A stretch of DNA of 64,000 bases, from positions 1 through 64,000 of the IMG/VR virus record IMGVR_UViG_3300037010_001702; one strand, given 5' to 3'. Every line of letters begins with the position of its first letter. Position 1 is the stretch's first letter. Of this stretch, positions 23,765 to 31,441 are shown piece after piece. The notes beneath the pieces are model-generated. The model made no database searches. It saw only the letters and a list, made by a program, of their open reading frames with translations, and had not been told where the DNA came from. Source of the DNA: a virus. Position numbers and translations under genes: made by a program.

Positions 23765-24595
23765 ATGGAAAAGAAATATGTAAGAGCATCAAACAGAAAA
23801 CATCACATAGTTTATAAAACGACATGTATAGAAACAAATGCATTCTATATAGGCATGCACAGCACTGATAATCTAAATGATGGTTATCTGGGAAGTGGGG
23901 TTAGGCTTAGAAAATCGATTAGAAAATATGGTGAAGCTGCACATAAGACTGAAATCTTATTCGAATTAGAAAATAGACAGGCTGCATCAGATAAAGAAAG
24001 AGAACTTATTACTGCTGAACTAAGAAAGGATCCAAAGTGTATGAACTGCGGACCTGGTGGTGAAGGCTATTATGATAGACCAGCTACTAAAGAAGAAACG
24101 TCAGCTAAACTTTCTAAAGCTTCTAAGCAATATGTTCGCACTAAAGAGTGGTATGAAAAAGTAGTAGCTACTCGAAAAGCAAACAACAGTTATACTCATA
24201 CCCCAGAAGCAAGAGAAAAGATTAGAGCTTCTCTAACCGGTAAAACTTTAACTGAAGAGCACAAGAAGAAAATATCAGAAGGTGGTACTGGGCAGAAGAG
24301 AACAGAAGAAACATGTTTGAATATCTCTAAGTCTCTAAAGGGAAAGAAGTTTAAATCTGGGGTAGATAGAAAACCTGTATCAGAAGAAGCTAAAGAGAAT
24401 ATTAGACAAGATCGCATTGGTAAAAAGCACTCTGAAGAAGCCAAATCTAATATGCGAAAACCTCATAAAAAGCCAAAAACCCGCCAATGTACTGTAGATG
24501 GTATAAATATCTATCAATCAGTAAGTCAAATGGTTAAAGCTTTAGGTTCTGGTCAAAATAGTCGGAGATCACCAAATTTTAGGTGCATAATATGA
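23765..24595 (+). CDS. GIY-YIG homing endonuclease with NUMOD repeats
   Basis: A 276-residue protein. The GIY-YIG core is HHIVYKTTC (IVY 15-17) and FYIGMHST (YIG 28-30), with RKSIRKYGEAAHKTEIL after it. The middle holds several NUMOD3-type helices (TPEAREKIRASLTG, LTEEHKKKISEG, and others). The end is a NUMOD1-like helix-turn-helix region (VDGINIYQSVSQMVKALG). It is free-standing, just downstream of the fractured ATPase, with its own -10-like CTATAAT. It probably targets a nearby site in related phages lacking it. Confidence 0.9.
   Translation: MEKKYVRASNRKHHIVYKTTCIETNAFYIGMHSTDNLNDGYLGSGVRLRKSIRKYGEAAHKTEILFELENRQAASDKERELITAELRKDPKCMNCGPGGEGYYDRPATKEETSAKLSKASKQYVRTKEWYEKVVATRKANNSYTHTPEAREKIRASLTGKTLTEEHKKKISEGGTGQKRTEETCLNISKSLKGKKFKSGVDRKPVSEEAKENIRQDRIGKKHSEEAKSNMRKPHKKPKTRQCTVDGINIYQSVSQMVKALGSGQNSRRSPNFRCII
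24502..24509 (+). promoter_or_regulatory. Exact T4-type late promoter TATAAATA
   Basis: TATAAATA lies in the end of the GIY-YIG gene, about 80 bases before two genes whose products begin with capsid-targeting-like peptides. Late expression would fit. The octamer alone could be chance. Confidence 0.4.
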
Positions 24596-24897
24596 AAACT
24601 TCATTCAAACAGTTCGTTCAAGAAGGTCCTATACTTGATAAGGTGAAGAAATTTTTCAAGAAGAAAGAAGTTATTCCTACTGACCCACGAATGAAGCCTG
24701 CTTTCATTCAAGCAGGTGGTGAAAAGAAGTATGACATCATGGGATGGCAAATCGGATGGTTTTGTTGTCAAGCAGATCCATCAGGAGATCCAAAAGAAAT
24801 TTTCAACAAGATGTATTATGGTGGCGGAAGCCCTATCTCATTTGATGAGAAGTCTTTTTACGCTGGATTTAAAACTTGCAGAGAGATGGCATCCTAA
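24592..24897 (+). CDS. Unknown protein with capsid-targeting-like start
   Basis: A 101-residue protein starting MKTSFKQFVQEGP; I prefer this ATG to one three codons earlier. The first residues resemble T4 internal-protein targeting peptides (MKTYQEFIAEA) with a VQE-G junction. After a Lys-rich stretch (KVKKFFKKKE) comes GWQIGWFCCQADPSG. No domain is recognised. It overlaps the GIY-YIG gene by 4 bases and precedes a nucleotidyltransferase with the same type of start, so both may be head proteins. Confidence 0.6.
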   Translation: MKTSFKQFVQEGPILDKVKKFFKKKEVIPTDPRMKPAFIQAGGEKKYDIMGWQIGWFCCQADPSGDPKEIFNKMYYGGGSPISFDEKSFYAGFKTCREMAS

Positions 24898-24898
24898 A

Positions 24899-25930
24899 AT
24901 GATTTCCTTCAAGCAATTTATTACCGAAATGGGCGGTTGGTCTAAGACTATTACGCAAGACGTAAAGCTTACCCCAGCTACAGCAAAGAAAGCATTAGCT
25001 AATATGCCTAAATTCGAAAAAGAGTTTAATGCTTATTTGAAGACGCACGATTATGCTCCTATTAAAATTGGTAAGCCAATCGGTTCAACTGCATATCTTG
25101 AAAGAGATTTGAAGGAGCATCCAGATAAAGAATATGGAGACATTGATATTATCTTTTCAATGCCACGTATTCAAGGGACAACTGAGAGCAAGAATCAATC
25201 CCTATATCGTCAAATGGTTATCTCATTCATTAAGGATGAAAAACCTTCTTACATTTACGATGGTGGTTCTGAAAATGGAACTAATATTACCGTCTCAGTA
25301 GGAGATGATAAGTGGGCGCAAGTAGATTTAGTAGCAGCATTTACTGAGACTGAGGATTGGACTACCCATCGTATGACCCCCGAGTATGGATTAAAGGGAG
25401 CTCTAATGGGATTCCTTTATGCTTCATTAAGTGAGTTATTAAATGTAAGTATTGGCACTTCTGGTGTTCAAGTAAAACATATTGATGGTGAAATGGTTCC
25501 ATTTAAGAAAATAAAGGTTGATAGCGTTAATACTATTACAACTGATATTGGACATTTTGCTTTAGATACTTTCAATTACCTATACAATCGCACTCATGCT
25601 ACTGGAAGCAAACCGAAAATTGCTCCACTACTTAATTCAAACCCCGGTATGAAGAGAGGAGATATTAAATTCGACGATTTAGCAAATGCTGTTCGCGGAA
25701 TGGGCAAGTCTTTTGAGCTTAATAATATGTGGGGCCAGGGCGATTTGAAACATATTAAAGACTACTCTGATTTTATATCGAAAGTCAAGGCATCCTATAT
25801 TGCTAAGGCAGAAGATGCAGCAAATGCATCGAAATTTGAGAAAGCAGCTACTGTTGATGCGAAGAATAGAGCTGAAGCTACAAAAGAGATGCTTAGATCT
25901 AAGTCAAAAGAACTCATAGCAAAACTGTAA
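24899..25930 (+). CDS. Pol-beta-fold nucleotidyltransferase, capsid-targeting-like start
   Basis: A 343-residue protein beginning MISFKQFITEMGGW at 24899, one base after the upstream stop. The frame is open further upstream, but that part overlaps the previous gene. It has G62-S63 (PIGSTAYLERD), D81-I-D83 (YGDIDIIFSMP) and D143 (WAQVDLVAAF), a full nucleotidyltransferase triad. The first seven residues are the same as those of the 6348 protein, with an ITE cleavage-type site. Substrate unknown. Candidates by family are protein AMPylation/UMPylation, nucleotide second-messenger synthesis or RNA tailing. I infer injection with the DNA. Confidence 0.75.
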   Translation: MISFKQFITEMGGWSKTITQDVKLTPATAKKALANMPKFEKEFNAYLKTHDYAPIKIGKPIGSTAYLERDLKEHPDKEYGDIDIIFSMPRIQGTTESKNQSLYRQMVISFIKDEKPSYIYDGGSENGTNITVSVGDDKWAQVDLVAAFTETEDWTTHRMTPEYGLKGALMGFLYASLSELLNVSIGTSGVQVKHIDGEMVPFKKIKVDSVNTITTDIGHFALDTFNYLYNRTHATGSKPKIAPLLNSNPGMKRGDIKFDDLANAVRGMGKSFELNNMWGQGDLKHIKDYSDFISKVKASYIAKAEDAANASKFEKAATVDAKNRAEATKEMLRSKSKELIAKL

Positions 25931-26016
25931 CAGAGTTACAAGAATTGTTACACATTTTGGTTACAAAATAACCTGAAAACTGTGTACTTTCCTCAGGTTG
26001 TAGGGTATAATTACTT
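25929..26016 (+). promoter_or_regulatory. Repeated early promoter module, copy 1
   Basis: It contains GTTACAA...TTGTTACAC boxes, a GGTTACAAAATAACC inverted repeat, GTGTAC, CAGGTTGTAG and TATAAT (26006-26011). It is almost the same as copy 3 at 31154. The ATG of the next gene is only 5 bases after the -10, so its mRNA would have virtually no leader. Confidence 0.8.
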
Positions 26017-26349
26017 ATGACCAAAAAGCTAAAGTCCTCCAGAAAGCGTAGAACCGATAGATCTCACATCATCTATCTTCTTACTAACTGCGTTACCTCG
26101 GAAACCTACATTGGTCTGGCTGTTTGTGTAGATCGTTCGGGCAAGGAAACTTTAGCTGCTCGTTGGTCACGTCACGTAGGTCGTGCCTTCAATCAAGACA
26201 AAGGCTGGAAGCTTTGCGAATCCATTCGTAAGTATGGTCCAGAAGTTTTCCACAAGGAAATCATTTGCTTTGTTCGTGGTAAGGCTGCAGCCCACACTCT
26301 CGAAACCCAACTGAAGAAAGAAGGCCGCCCGGCCTTGAATACTGTATGA
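26017..26349 (+). CDS. Small GIY-YIG endonuclease
   Basis: A 110-residue single-domain GIY-YIG protein: SHIIYLLTN (18-20), TYIGLAV (31-33), a WSRHVGRAF helix with Arg, KLCESIRKYGPEVFHKEII and the catalytic Glu in LETQLKKEGRPALNT. It lacks the DNA-binding extension of large homing enzymes. The -10 box ends 5 bases before its ATG and no ribosome site is possible, so either translation is leaderless or the promoter serves mainly the next genes. It overlaps the 26346 gene (ATGA). Confidence 0.85.
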   Translation: MTKKLKSSRKRRTDRSHIIYLLTNCVTSETYIGLAVCVDRSGKETLAARWSRHVGRAFNQDKGWKLCESIRKYGPEVFHKEIICFVRGKAAAHTLETQLKKEGRPALNTV

Positions 26350-26642
26350 TGCCCATTACTATGTCTCAACGTGATGCTCTCTTTGAAGCTGGTTATGCTG
26401 CTCGAAAAGCTGAACGTCCTCGTGCTACTGCTACTTGCGTAAAGTTTGCTGAGATCATGAAGGAATTTCCCGGCTTTGATCTCAAAACCTTTGAAGTTCT
26501 GTGCCATGAATGGTATGAAGGTTTCGATGCTTACACTGATGACATTATTGCTGCGACATTCGATGATGATGAATTCTTCTTAGCCAAGACAGTTGCTAAG
26601 AAGCAAAAACGTGCAGCTCGCCTGGCTCATGCAGGAGAATAA
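26346..26642 (+). CDS. Unknown protein (98 aa)
   Basis: A 98-residue protein rich in aromatic and acidic residues, with a repeated plan: ALFEAGYAARKAE near the start and HEWYEGFDAYTDD later. This F-x-x-G-Y/F pattern recurs in other small proteins here (30368, 24592). A second Met at residue 6 is an equally good start. It is coupled to the GIY-YIG gene upstream and to the HNH gene downstream. Function unknown. Confidence 0.6.
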   Translation: MMPITMSQRDALFEAGYAARKAERPRATATCVKFAEIMKEFPGFDLKTFEVLCHEWYEGFDAYTDDIIAATFDDDEFFLAKTVAKKQKRAARLAHAGE

Positions 26643-27275
26643 ATGTTTCAAAATCAAGAAACCTTTCTGCCTGGTATGCGGCGACATACCTTCAAGCCCA
26701 AGACAGTTTTCCACCGGGTTGCTACCTTCACCTTCGAAGAAGGTATGTATGTTATCAACCACATCAAACAGAAGAATCTCCATGGTGTTGAAGTTGAGGG
26801 TATCACTGATCCGCAATCTACTCGCATCCGTATGATCGCAAATGGTCAAACTGCTTGCGTTAAATGCGGCCTGAAAGGTAATCACTTCTACATTGAACGC
26901 CACAAGAAAGATTTGGCTAGCAAGTACAGTCTCAATCTGTATGCTCTCACAGAAGATGGTTTTGAAGTCATGATGACGTGGGATCACATCATCCCTAAGT
27001 CTCTAGGTGGTTCAAACCGGCTGTGGAATGCTCAGTGCATGTGTCAAAAGTGCAATGCTGCTAAAGGCAATTATCTGAGTTTGGCTGAGCTGGTTGAGAT
27101 TGGCAGTCATAAGAATGCTCACCTCATGTATAGCTTGCCGCAAATACAACTTAACAAGGACAACGGAATTACACGTACTTTGAAAGATGTTCGTGAGATG
27201 AACCAGAAATGGGAAAATACTCAAGCTGTGCCAGTGTTTAAGAAAGCTGACCTAACGGAAACTGCAAATGTCTAA
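26643..27275 (+). CDS. HNH endonuclease
   Basis: A 210-residue protein. The first zinc-binding pair is CVKC (C72, C75), the HNH core is WDHIIPKSLGG (D114-H115) with N129, and the second pair is C134/C137 (CMCQKC), followed by NAAKGNYL. It is a zinc-finger HNH nuclease of the type found in phage homing or packaging contexts. It starts directly after the stop of the gene upstream and overlaps the next by 8 bases, so it is embedded in an operon like a host gene. Free-standing homing function is likely but not shown. Confidence 0.85.
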   Translation: MFQNQETFLPGMRRHTFKPKTVFHRVATFTFEEGMYVINHIKQKNLHGVEVEGITDPQSTRIRMIANGQTACVKCGLKGNHFYIERHKKDLASKYSLNLYALTEDGFEVMMTWDHIIPKSLGGSNRLWNAQCMCQKCNAAKGNYLSLAELVEIGSHKNAHLMYSLPQIQLNKDNGITRTLKDVREMNQKWENTQAVPVFKKADLTETANV

Positions 27276-27678
27276 AGAACTATTCACCGTAAATTATGAC
27301 AAGGTGCTGAGTGATCCCAGTATCTCGGCTTTGACCAAGCTGACTGCCATGGAGCTGAAAACTCAACAGTACCTGACGCTTGCTGAGTTCATTCAAGGCT
27401 TGAGCGAATCTGACTTGGAAGGTTTGGTGCAATCATTCGACAAGTTGTCTGATGATCGTGTCATCAACGACGTCATTATACTTGCAGAGATTGTCGCAAG
27501 TGGTGAAGGTGATAGCATTTTCAACAATGATGAGAATGAGCGGATGTCAAACCTCTGCTATTTTGTGAATGTGGTTACGTGTGAATCACTGAAGCGCAAG
27601 GGATTGATTACGATTGATTACAAAAACGTAACATTTGATCCTGCATACAAAGACAAAATTTTTGCAAAGGTGGTCTAA
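27268..27678 (+). CDS. Unknown acidic helical protein (136 aa)
   Basis: A 136-residue, acidic, mostly helical protein (LAEFIQGLSESDLEGLVQSF, ENERMSNLCYFVNV). No family is recognised. It overlaps the HNH gene by 8 bases and is followed without a gap by a 53-residue gene, so it belongs to the same operon. Confidence 0.65.
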   Translation: MSKELFTVNYDKVLSDPSISALTKLTAMELKTQQYLTLAEFIQGLSESDLEGLVQSFDKLSDDRVINDVIILAEIVASGEGDSIFNNDENERMSNLCYFVNVVTCESLKRKGLITIDYKNVTFDPAYKDKIFAKVV

Positions 27679-27840
27679 ATGAAATCATTCACTGTAGAAC
27701 TAATCGAGGATGGTGATGATGTCATTCTGCCATTGCCTCAGGAAGTACTGAGCTCTCTTGACCTAAAAGAGGGAGATGCTGTAAACTGGTCTGTACAGGA
27801 AGACGGATCTGTAAAATTGACTAAAGTCATTGTTCCTTAA
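27679..27840 (+). CDS. AbrB/MazE-like small protein (53 aa)
   Basis: The ATG directly follows the stop of the gene upstream. The 53 residues read FTVELIEDGDDVILPLPQEV, a Leu-rich turn, LKEGDAVNWSV and a final strand. That is the beta-rich swapped-hairpin pattern of AbrB/MazE-type DNA-binding or antitoxin domains, which occur in many T4-type phages as a tiny protein. DNA binding is not shown. The promoter of the next gene starts right after. Confidence 0.6.
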   Translation: MKSFTVELIEDGDDVILPLPQEVLSSLDLKEGDAVNWSVQEDGSVKLTKVIVP

Positions 27841-27851
27841 ACAATACTTTT

Positions 27852-27930
27852 GGACAGAATGTAACAATTGTTACACTTCTTTTGTAAATAACTGTGTTCA
27901 AAGCTCAGGTTATGGGGTATAATAACCTAT
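27852..27930 (+). promoter_or_regulatory. Repeated early promoter module, copy 2
   Basis: It holds a perfect 14-base palindrome GTAACAATTGTTAC (27861-27874), then TTTTGTAAATAACTGTGT, CTCAGGTTATGGGG and TATAAT (27918-27923). The leader TTAATTAACTTAGAAAGTTT is shared with copy 4. Confidence 0.85.
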
Positions 27931-27958
27931 CAGTTAATTAACTTAGAAAGTTTATCAG

Positions 27959-28924
27959 ATGTCCCATGTTGCTACTCTCTCCTTTCAGACCTCCACAAAC
28001 AAGTGGGTGGCCTCCTTCAACGGAAAGATTCTGGCTTCCTCTCCTAACAAGGACTATGTGATAGGTAATATCCGCTCCGGTCGTTGCACTAAAGCCGTAG
28101 CTGCGGGTGTAACTGAAGTTCGTGAGGTTGGCGAAGCTACTGTGAATGTTACAACTGGAAAGACCGAGAAGGTTGATCGTTTTTCGATCAATGAACGTTT
28201 CGACTTTATGACCGACTTTGTTAACATGGTTGCTGACCACACCTGTGCTTCAGTTATCGTAACTGGTGAAGGTGGTCTTGGAAAAACTTTCACAGTCAAC
28301 AAAGCCCTTCAAAATGCCGGTCTCCAAAATACTGCTGATCTGGTCGGGTTCGGATCTGACTCCCTTTTGAATCCTTCTGTGTCTGCGAAGATTTACTCAG
28401 TAGTCAAAGGCTACTCGACTGCTAAGGGTCTCTACCGCACTCTCTACGAAAACCGTAATCGTATTGTGATCTTCGATGACTGTGATTCTATTCTCCGTGA
28501 CCCTGTTGCCCTGAACCTTTTGAAAGGTGCTCTCGATTCCTATGATCGTCGCATCATTTCTTGGAATGCCGAGTCTTTCGGTGACGATGATCTTCCTCGC
28601 TCGTTTGAATTCACTGGTGGTGTGATCTTCATCTCGAATTTCCCACTCTACAAAATCGATCAAGCTATCCGGTCTCGTGCAATATGTGTTGATTTGTCCA
28701 TGACGACTGCTCAGAAGATTGAACGCATGGGAGCTATCATCAAGGGGGATGACTTCTTGCCTGAATACGAATTGAACACCAAGAAAATGGCTCTTGCTTT
28801 CCTCGACAAGATGAAAGATGAAGCCACGGATTTGAATCTGCGGACTTTGATTGCTGTTACGAAGGTTGCAGGTCGTGGAGATAACTGGGAACGGCGGGCA
28901 GAATACCTGTTGAATGCTGCATAA
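27959..28924 (+). CDS. AAA-type P-loop ATPase, unbroken paralogue of the fractured gene
   Basis: A 321-residue protein. Walker A is GEGGLGKT (103-110), Walker B is IVIFDDCDS, the sensor region is FTGGVIFISNFPLYKID, and RSRAICVDLS is an arginine-finger-type motif. It lines up with the spliced product of 20669 plus 22657 over the ATPase domain but is shorter at the N-terminus. It has no intein, so it is the natural intein-free comparison. Its own strong early promoter suggests early expression. The role is unknown; it could be a helicase loader or remodelling ATPase. Confidence 0.85.
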   Translation: MSHVATLSFQTSTNKWVASFNGKILASSPNKDYVIGNIRSGRCTKAVAAGVTEVREVGEATVNVTTGKTEKVDRFSINERFDFMTDFVNMVADHTCASVIVTGEGGLGKTFTVNKALQNAGLQNTADLVGFGSDSLLNPSVSAKIYSVVKGYSTAKGLYRTLYENRNRIVIFDDCDSILRDPVALNLLKGALDSYDRRIISWNAESFGDDDLPRSFEFTGGVIFISNFPLYKIDQAIRSRAICVDLSMTTAQKIERMGAIIKGDDFLPEYELNTKKMALAFLDKMKDEATDLNLRTLIAVTKVAGRGDNWERRAEYLLNAA

Positions 28925-29121
28925 TGAGACACTTTACAATCATGGCCGAGCATCTCGATGGCCGAGTTCGTCTCATGCATACCGACAAAGACTATCTTCT
29001 TGCAGAGGAAGATAGTGTCTATCTGCTCAATGAATTAGGAGATAGAATGCTCGAAGAGGGCTTGATTATCAGTTATCAGATTTTGGAACTTGTGGGTTCT
29101 CCAGTATCAAAGGTCGAATAA
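28924..29121 (+). CDS. Small unknown protein (65 aa)
   Basis: A 65-residue protein, MRHFTIMAEHLDGRVRLMHT, with a central Leu/Glu-rich helix (YLLNELGDRMLEEGLI). Its ATG overlaps the ATPase stop (TAATG). Between its end and 29203 only 10- and 17-codon frames occur. No family is recognised. Confidence 0.6.
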   Translation: MRHFTIMAEHLDGRVRLMHTDKDYLLAEEDSVYLLNELGDRMLEEGLIISYQILELVGSPVSKVE

Positions 29122-29202
29122 ATGTCATACAGTATTCCCAAGATCACAAATGCCTGAGCATGATGAAGCTTTGCAACAACTGGAAGAAGAGGATAACTGG
29201 TA

Positions 29203-29445
29203 ATGATTAAATCTGCAAACAAAGTTAGCGGGCATCTGTTGAGAACTTTTGGCCATGAAGGAGGGGGATATGTTTTTCGTGTTTATGGTCCTGATCATAC
29301 CTTTATTGACTATGATATTCATCATGTTGATCTTTGTGTTACCATCGAAGATGAAGATGCTTTCTTCTATAGTGGAGATGGTATTGACCGAATCGACCAC
29401 TCCCCGCAAACTCTTGGATTGAAAAAAGACTCAGCTTCTGATTAA
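29203..29445 (+). CDS. Small unknown protein (80 aa)
   Basis: An 80-residue beta-rich protein with aromatic strands (GGGYVFRVYGPDHTFIDYDI, VDLCVTIEDEDAFFYSG). No family is recognised. It lies in the small-gene operon downstream of the ATPase. Confidence 0.6.
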   Translation: MIKSANKVSGHLLRTFGHEGGGYVFRVYGPDHTFIDYDIHHVDLCVTIEDEDAFFYSGDGIDRIDHSPQTLGLKKDSASD

Positions 29446-29449
29446 AGAA

Positions 29450-29674
29450 TTGTTAGCTAAGGACAGAGCCCAAGACTACTGGTCAGTTGATGAAGCCCGA
29501 TTTATGGTTGAACACATTGGCCAGAATAAATTCTGTAAGCTGATCATTGAACGTCTTTGTGAAGAGTTTGATGCTGTAACTTGTGGTGATCATAATACTG
29601 ATGAGTTCGACGATGGCTATGATGCAGGTCTGGCCCAGGCTGCAAGTTCTGCTAGAGCATTGTTTGGTCTATAA
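29450..29674 (+). CDS. Small unknown protein, probable TTG start
   Basis: The frame opens at TTG 29450, five bases after the previous stop, giving 74 residues (AKDRAQDYWSVDEARFMVEH). The first ATG is 18 codons later, so the true start is open. The end carries FDDGYDAGLAQAA, again the F-x-x-G-Y/F-x-A-G pattern seen in small proteins of this region. No family is recognised. Confidence 0.5.
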   Translation: MLAKDRAQDYWSVDEARFMVEHIGQNKFCKLIIERLCEEFDAVTCGDHNTDEFDDGYDAGLAQAASSARALFGL

Positions 29675-29769
29675 TAGAACGAGCTAACAAAAATAGTTTG
29701 ATAAGATAAAGAATATGGAAGACATCAAGGTCTCCAGTGCAATCATAAATGTTAAGATAAAGATGAGGA

Positions 29770-30177
29770 ATGAAAATGAGCAAAGAACCGTATGCACCCT
29801 TCCTAACAGCAATGAAAAAGCTGGCTGAGGTGCAAGAACTTCTATCACATGGGCAAGCAACCATCTATGTGGAACAGATGGTGGGCGCCTATGAATACTT
29901 GATGAATCGTTTTGCGCCTTTTTGGCCTGGCGATACTGTGATGCTATTGAAGGCCCCAGATCCTATGCCGTCTGGATGGGTCAGCTGTTCGCACTATCTC
30001 AAGCCCGGGTCACTAGCTATAGTGAAGCACGTGTCGTGCGATGGAAAAGGCTTTCGGGTTGAAGTAGAATTTCTAGACGAGAGCTGGATCAATAGTGCTG
30101 GTGAAGTTATCCTCTTGGAGCAAGATCGTCGGCATACATTTAGCTTTAGTGATGTAAGTTTTGTGAAGGTACCATGA
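29770..30177 (+). CDS. Unknown protein (135 aa)
   Basis: A 135-residue protein. The N-terminal helix (FLTAMKKLAEVQELLSHG) is followed by a beta domain with WPGDTVMLLKAPDP, KPGSLAIVKHV and RVEVEFLDESW, which looks like a small SH3-like barrel. Two nearby ATGs (29770 and 29776) are possible; a GAGGA suits the second. It overlaps the next gene by 4 bases. Confidence 0.65.
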   Translation: MKMSKEPYAPFLTAMKKLAEVQELLSHGQATIYVEQMVGAYEYLMNRFAPFWPGDTVMLLKAPDPMPSGWVSCSHYLKPGSLAIVKHVSCDGKGFRVEVEFLDESWINSAGEVILLEQDRRHTFSFSDVSFVKVP

Positions 30178-30371
30178 TGACCTTGGATGATTTGAAATTT
30201 ATCTTCAGTAAGCAGATCAAAGAAGGCACCACAAGCCTTTATTTTCTGCTAGTTGATGGTGCGCATAAAGTTGTAGAGCACCACCCTCTAGATAAGATTG
30301 AAGAGCTCATCCCAATGCTTGAGCACTTTGAACTCACACCGTTTGATCCTATGCCAAGGTTTGTAAAATGA
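30174..30371 (+). CDS. Small unknown protein (paralogue of the 12604 product)
   Basis: A 65-residue protein starting MMTLDDLKFIFSKQIKEGTT; it shares with the 12604 protein the L-K-x-x-F-x-x-Q-I-x-x-G-x-T-x-L start and a late L-x-P-x-L. It is coupled at both ends by ATGA overlaps. Function unknown. Confidence 0.65.
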   Translation: MMTLDDLKFIFSKQIKEGTTSLYFLLVDGAHKVVEHHPLDKIEELIPMLEHFELTPFDPMPRFVK

Positions 30372-30598
30372 CAGACGACTTTAGGGCTGGGGCCAAAGCC
30401 ATGTTCGACTATTTTCATTTTAGAGCCGCTAATAATTGGCACCCCAGAATGCAGGAACATTGCAATAAAGAAAATGCTCTAGTATTATCTTGGGCTAAAG
30501 ATGCATTAAGTGAAGTGTCACCTGAAGATGCTGATGAATGGGTGTCAATTGATCAAGCATACAAGGATGGTTTTGAAGCTGGAAAGAATTCAAAATGA
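30368..30598 (+). CDS. Small unknown protein (76 aa)
   Basis: A 76-residue helical, acidic protein beginning MTDDFRAGAKAMFDYFHFRA and ending AYKDGFEAGKNSK. The D-G-F-x-A-G ending recurs in several small proteins of this phage, suggesting a family. Function unknown. The next 82 bases hold no clear gene. Confidence 0.6.
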   Translation: MTDDFRAGAKAMFDYFHFRAANNWHPRMQEHCNKENALVLSWAKDALSEVSPEDADEWVSIDQAYKDGFEAGKNSK

Positions 30599-30680
30599 GA
30601 AACAAATATTAACCCGTCTGCTCTGTTTGTCACAGGGCTGTTGCTGTTGGCGCAGACAAAACAAATATGTTTGATGGTAA

Positions 30681-30836
30681 ATGGCTTACACGACACGGGG
30701 AGACCCGCGTTGTATTAAGCGTGACAAACCAACTCCTCCACCATATGTTCATACGCATGGGGACTACCACCAAATACAAGAAGAATTTACTAACACAGAA
30801 TTTGAAGATGCCATGGGTATCGGACGGGAACCATAA
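30681..30836 (+). CDS. Small unknown protein (51 aa)
   Basis: ATG 30681 gives a 51-residue frame (MAYTTRGDPRCIKRDKPTPP, then HGDYHQIQEEF). Its TAA overlaps the next ATG by one base (TAATG), the usual spacing in this operon. I prefer it to a longer frame at 30667-30885 that would overlap the next gene by 50 bases. Confidence 0.55.
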   Translation: MAYTTRGDPRCIKRDKPTPPPYVHTHGDYHQIQEEFTNTEFEDAMGIGREP

Positions 30837-31150
30837 TGTCAATTTACAATCCAGATGTTTGGGTAGTGCTAGAATTCACAACTGAAAATGAAACTGTTCG
30901 CAAGGTATTTGCTGGATGGTATGGTGGTTTTGCTGGCTCTGATAGTTGGAAGCTCAGCTCAATGATCAACACCATATCTGAATTCCAAAATCACTACGAG
31001 TTCTTGTGCGAGAGCGGAAGCACCTACAAGTGTCATAAAAGTACTCAGAAGATGAGCATGTACATGATGACTGTATGCAGCTTTTGGCTCGAGGAAGCTA
31101 AAAAAGAGGGAGCCTTGAAAATCGAAGTCGTAGAAGGTAAATTGACCTAA
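30836..31150 (+). CDS. Unknown protein (104 aa)
   Basis: A 104-residue protein rich in aromatic residues (DVWVVLEFTTENETVRKVFA, GWYGGFAGSDSWKLSS). The VFAGWYGGF...SWKLSS pattern looks like that of small T4-type early proteins, none with a function known to me. Promoter copy 3 starts a few bases after its stop. Confidence 0.65.
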   Translation: MSIYNPDVWVVLEFTTENETVRKVFAGWYGGFAGSDSWKLSSMINTISEFQNHYEFLCESGSTYKCHKSTQKMSMYMMTVCSFWLEEAKKEGALKIEVVEGKLT

Positions 31151-31153
31151 ATC

Positions 31154-31241
31154 TTGTTACAAAGTTACAAGAATTGTTACACATTTTGGTTACAAAATAA
31201 CCTAAATAAGTGTGTACATTTAGCAGGTTGTAGTGTATAAT
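31154..31241 (+). promoter_or_regulatory. Repeated early promoter module, copy 3
   Basis: TTGTTACAAAGTTACAA, GAATTGTTACAC, the GGTTACAAAATAACC inverted repeat, TGTACA, CAGGTTGTAGTG and TATAAT (31236-31241). TGTACA to TATAAT is 17 bases, a sigma70-type spacing with a partial -35 match. It is the near-twin of copy 1. Confidence 0.85.
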
Positions 31242-31273
31242 TACTTATCTTTAACAAATGCAGAAAGTATTTT

Positions 31274-31435
31274 ATGTCCTCAATCTTTGTTTCTCGTAGT
31301 CCAGCTCCTCAAACCAAAGAACAAAAGAAGATTTCTTCCTTGGTCTTGAAGCCCAGTACTGCTGCTAAAAAGCGCATGTTGCCTGGTCCGGTTACTGTGC
31401 TTTACAAGAAGCCCGAAACCGAAGTCAAGGAGTAA
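31274..31435 (+). CDS. Small basic protein (53 aa)
   Basis: The first gene after promoter copy 3. Its 53 residues are strongly basic (PQTKEQKKISSLVLKPSTAA, KKRMLPGPVTVLYKKPE). The short basic make-up resembles phage host-takeover peptides, but no family is recognised. The leader is 26 bases or so, as for the other module-driven genes. Confidence 0.65.
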   Translation: MSSIFVSRSPAPQTKEQKKISSLVLKPSTAAKKRMLPGPVTVLYKKPETEVKE

Positions 31436-31441
31436 ATCCAA

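Noticed and set aside
30667-30885. 72-residue frame
   Set aside because: It overlaps the well-supported 30836 gene by 50 bases; the 51-residue frame 30681-30836 fits the operon spacing better.
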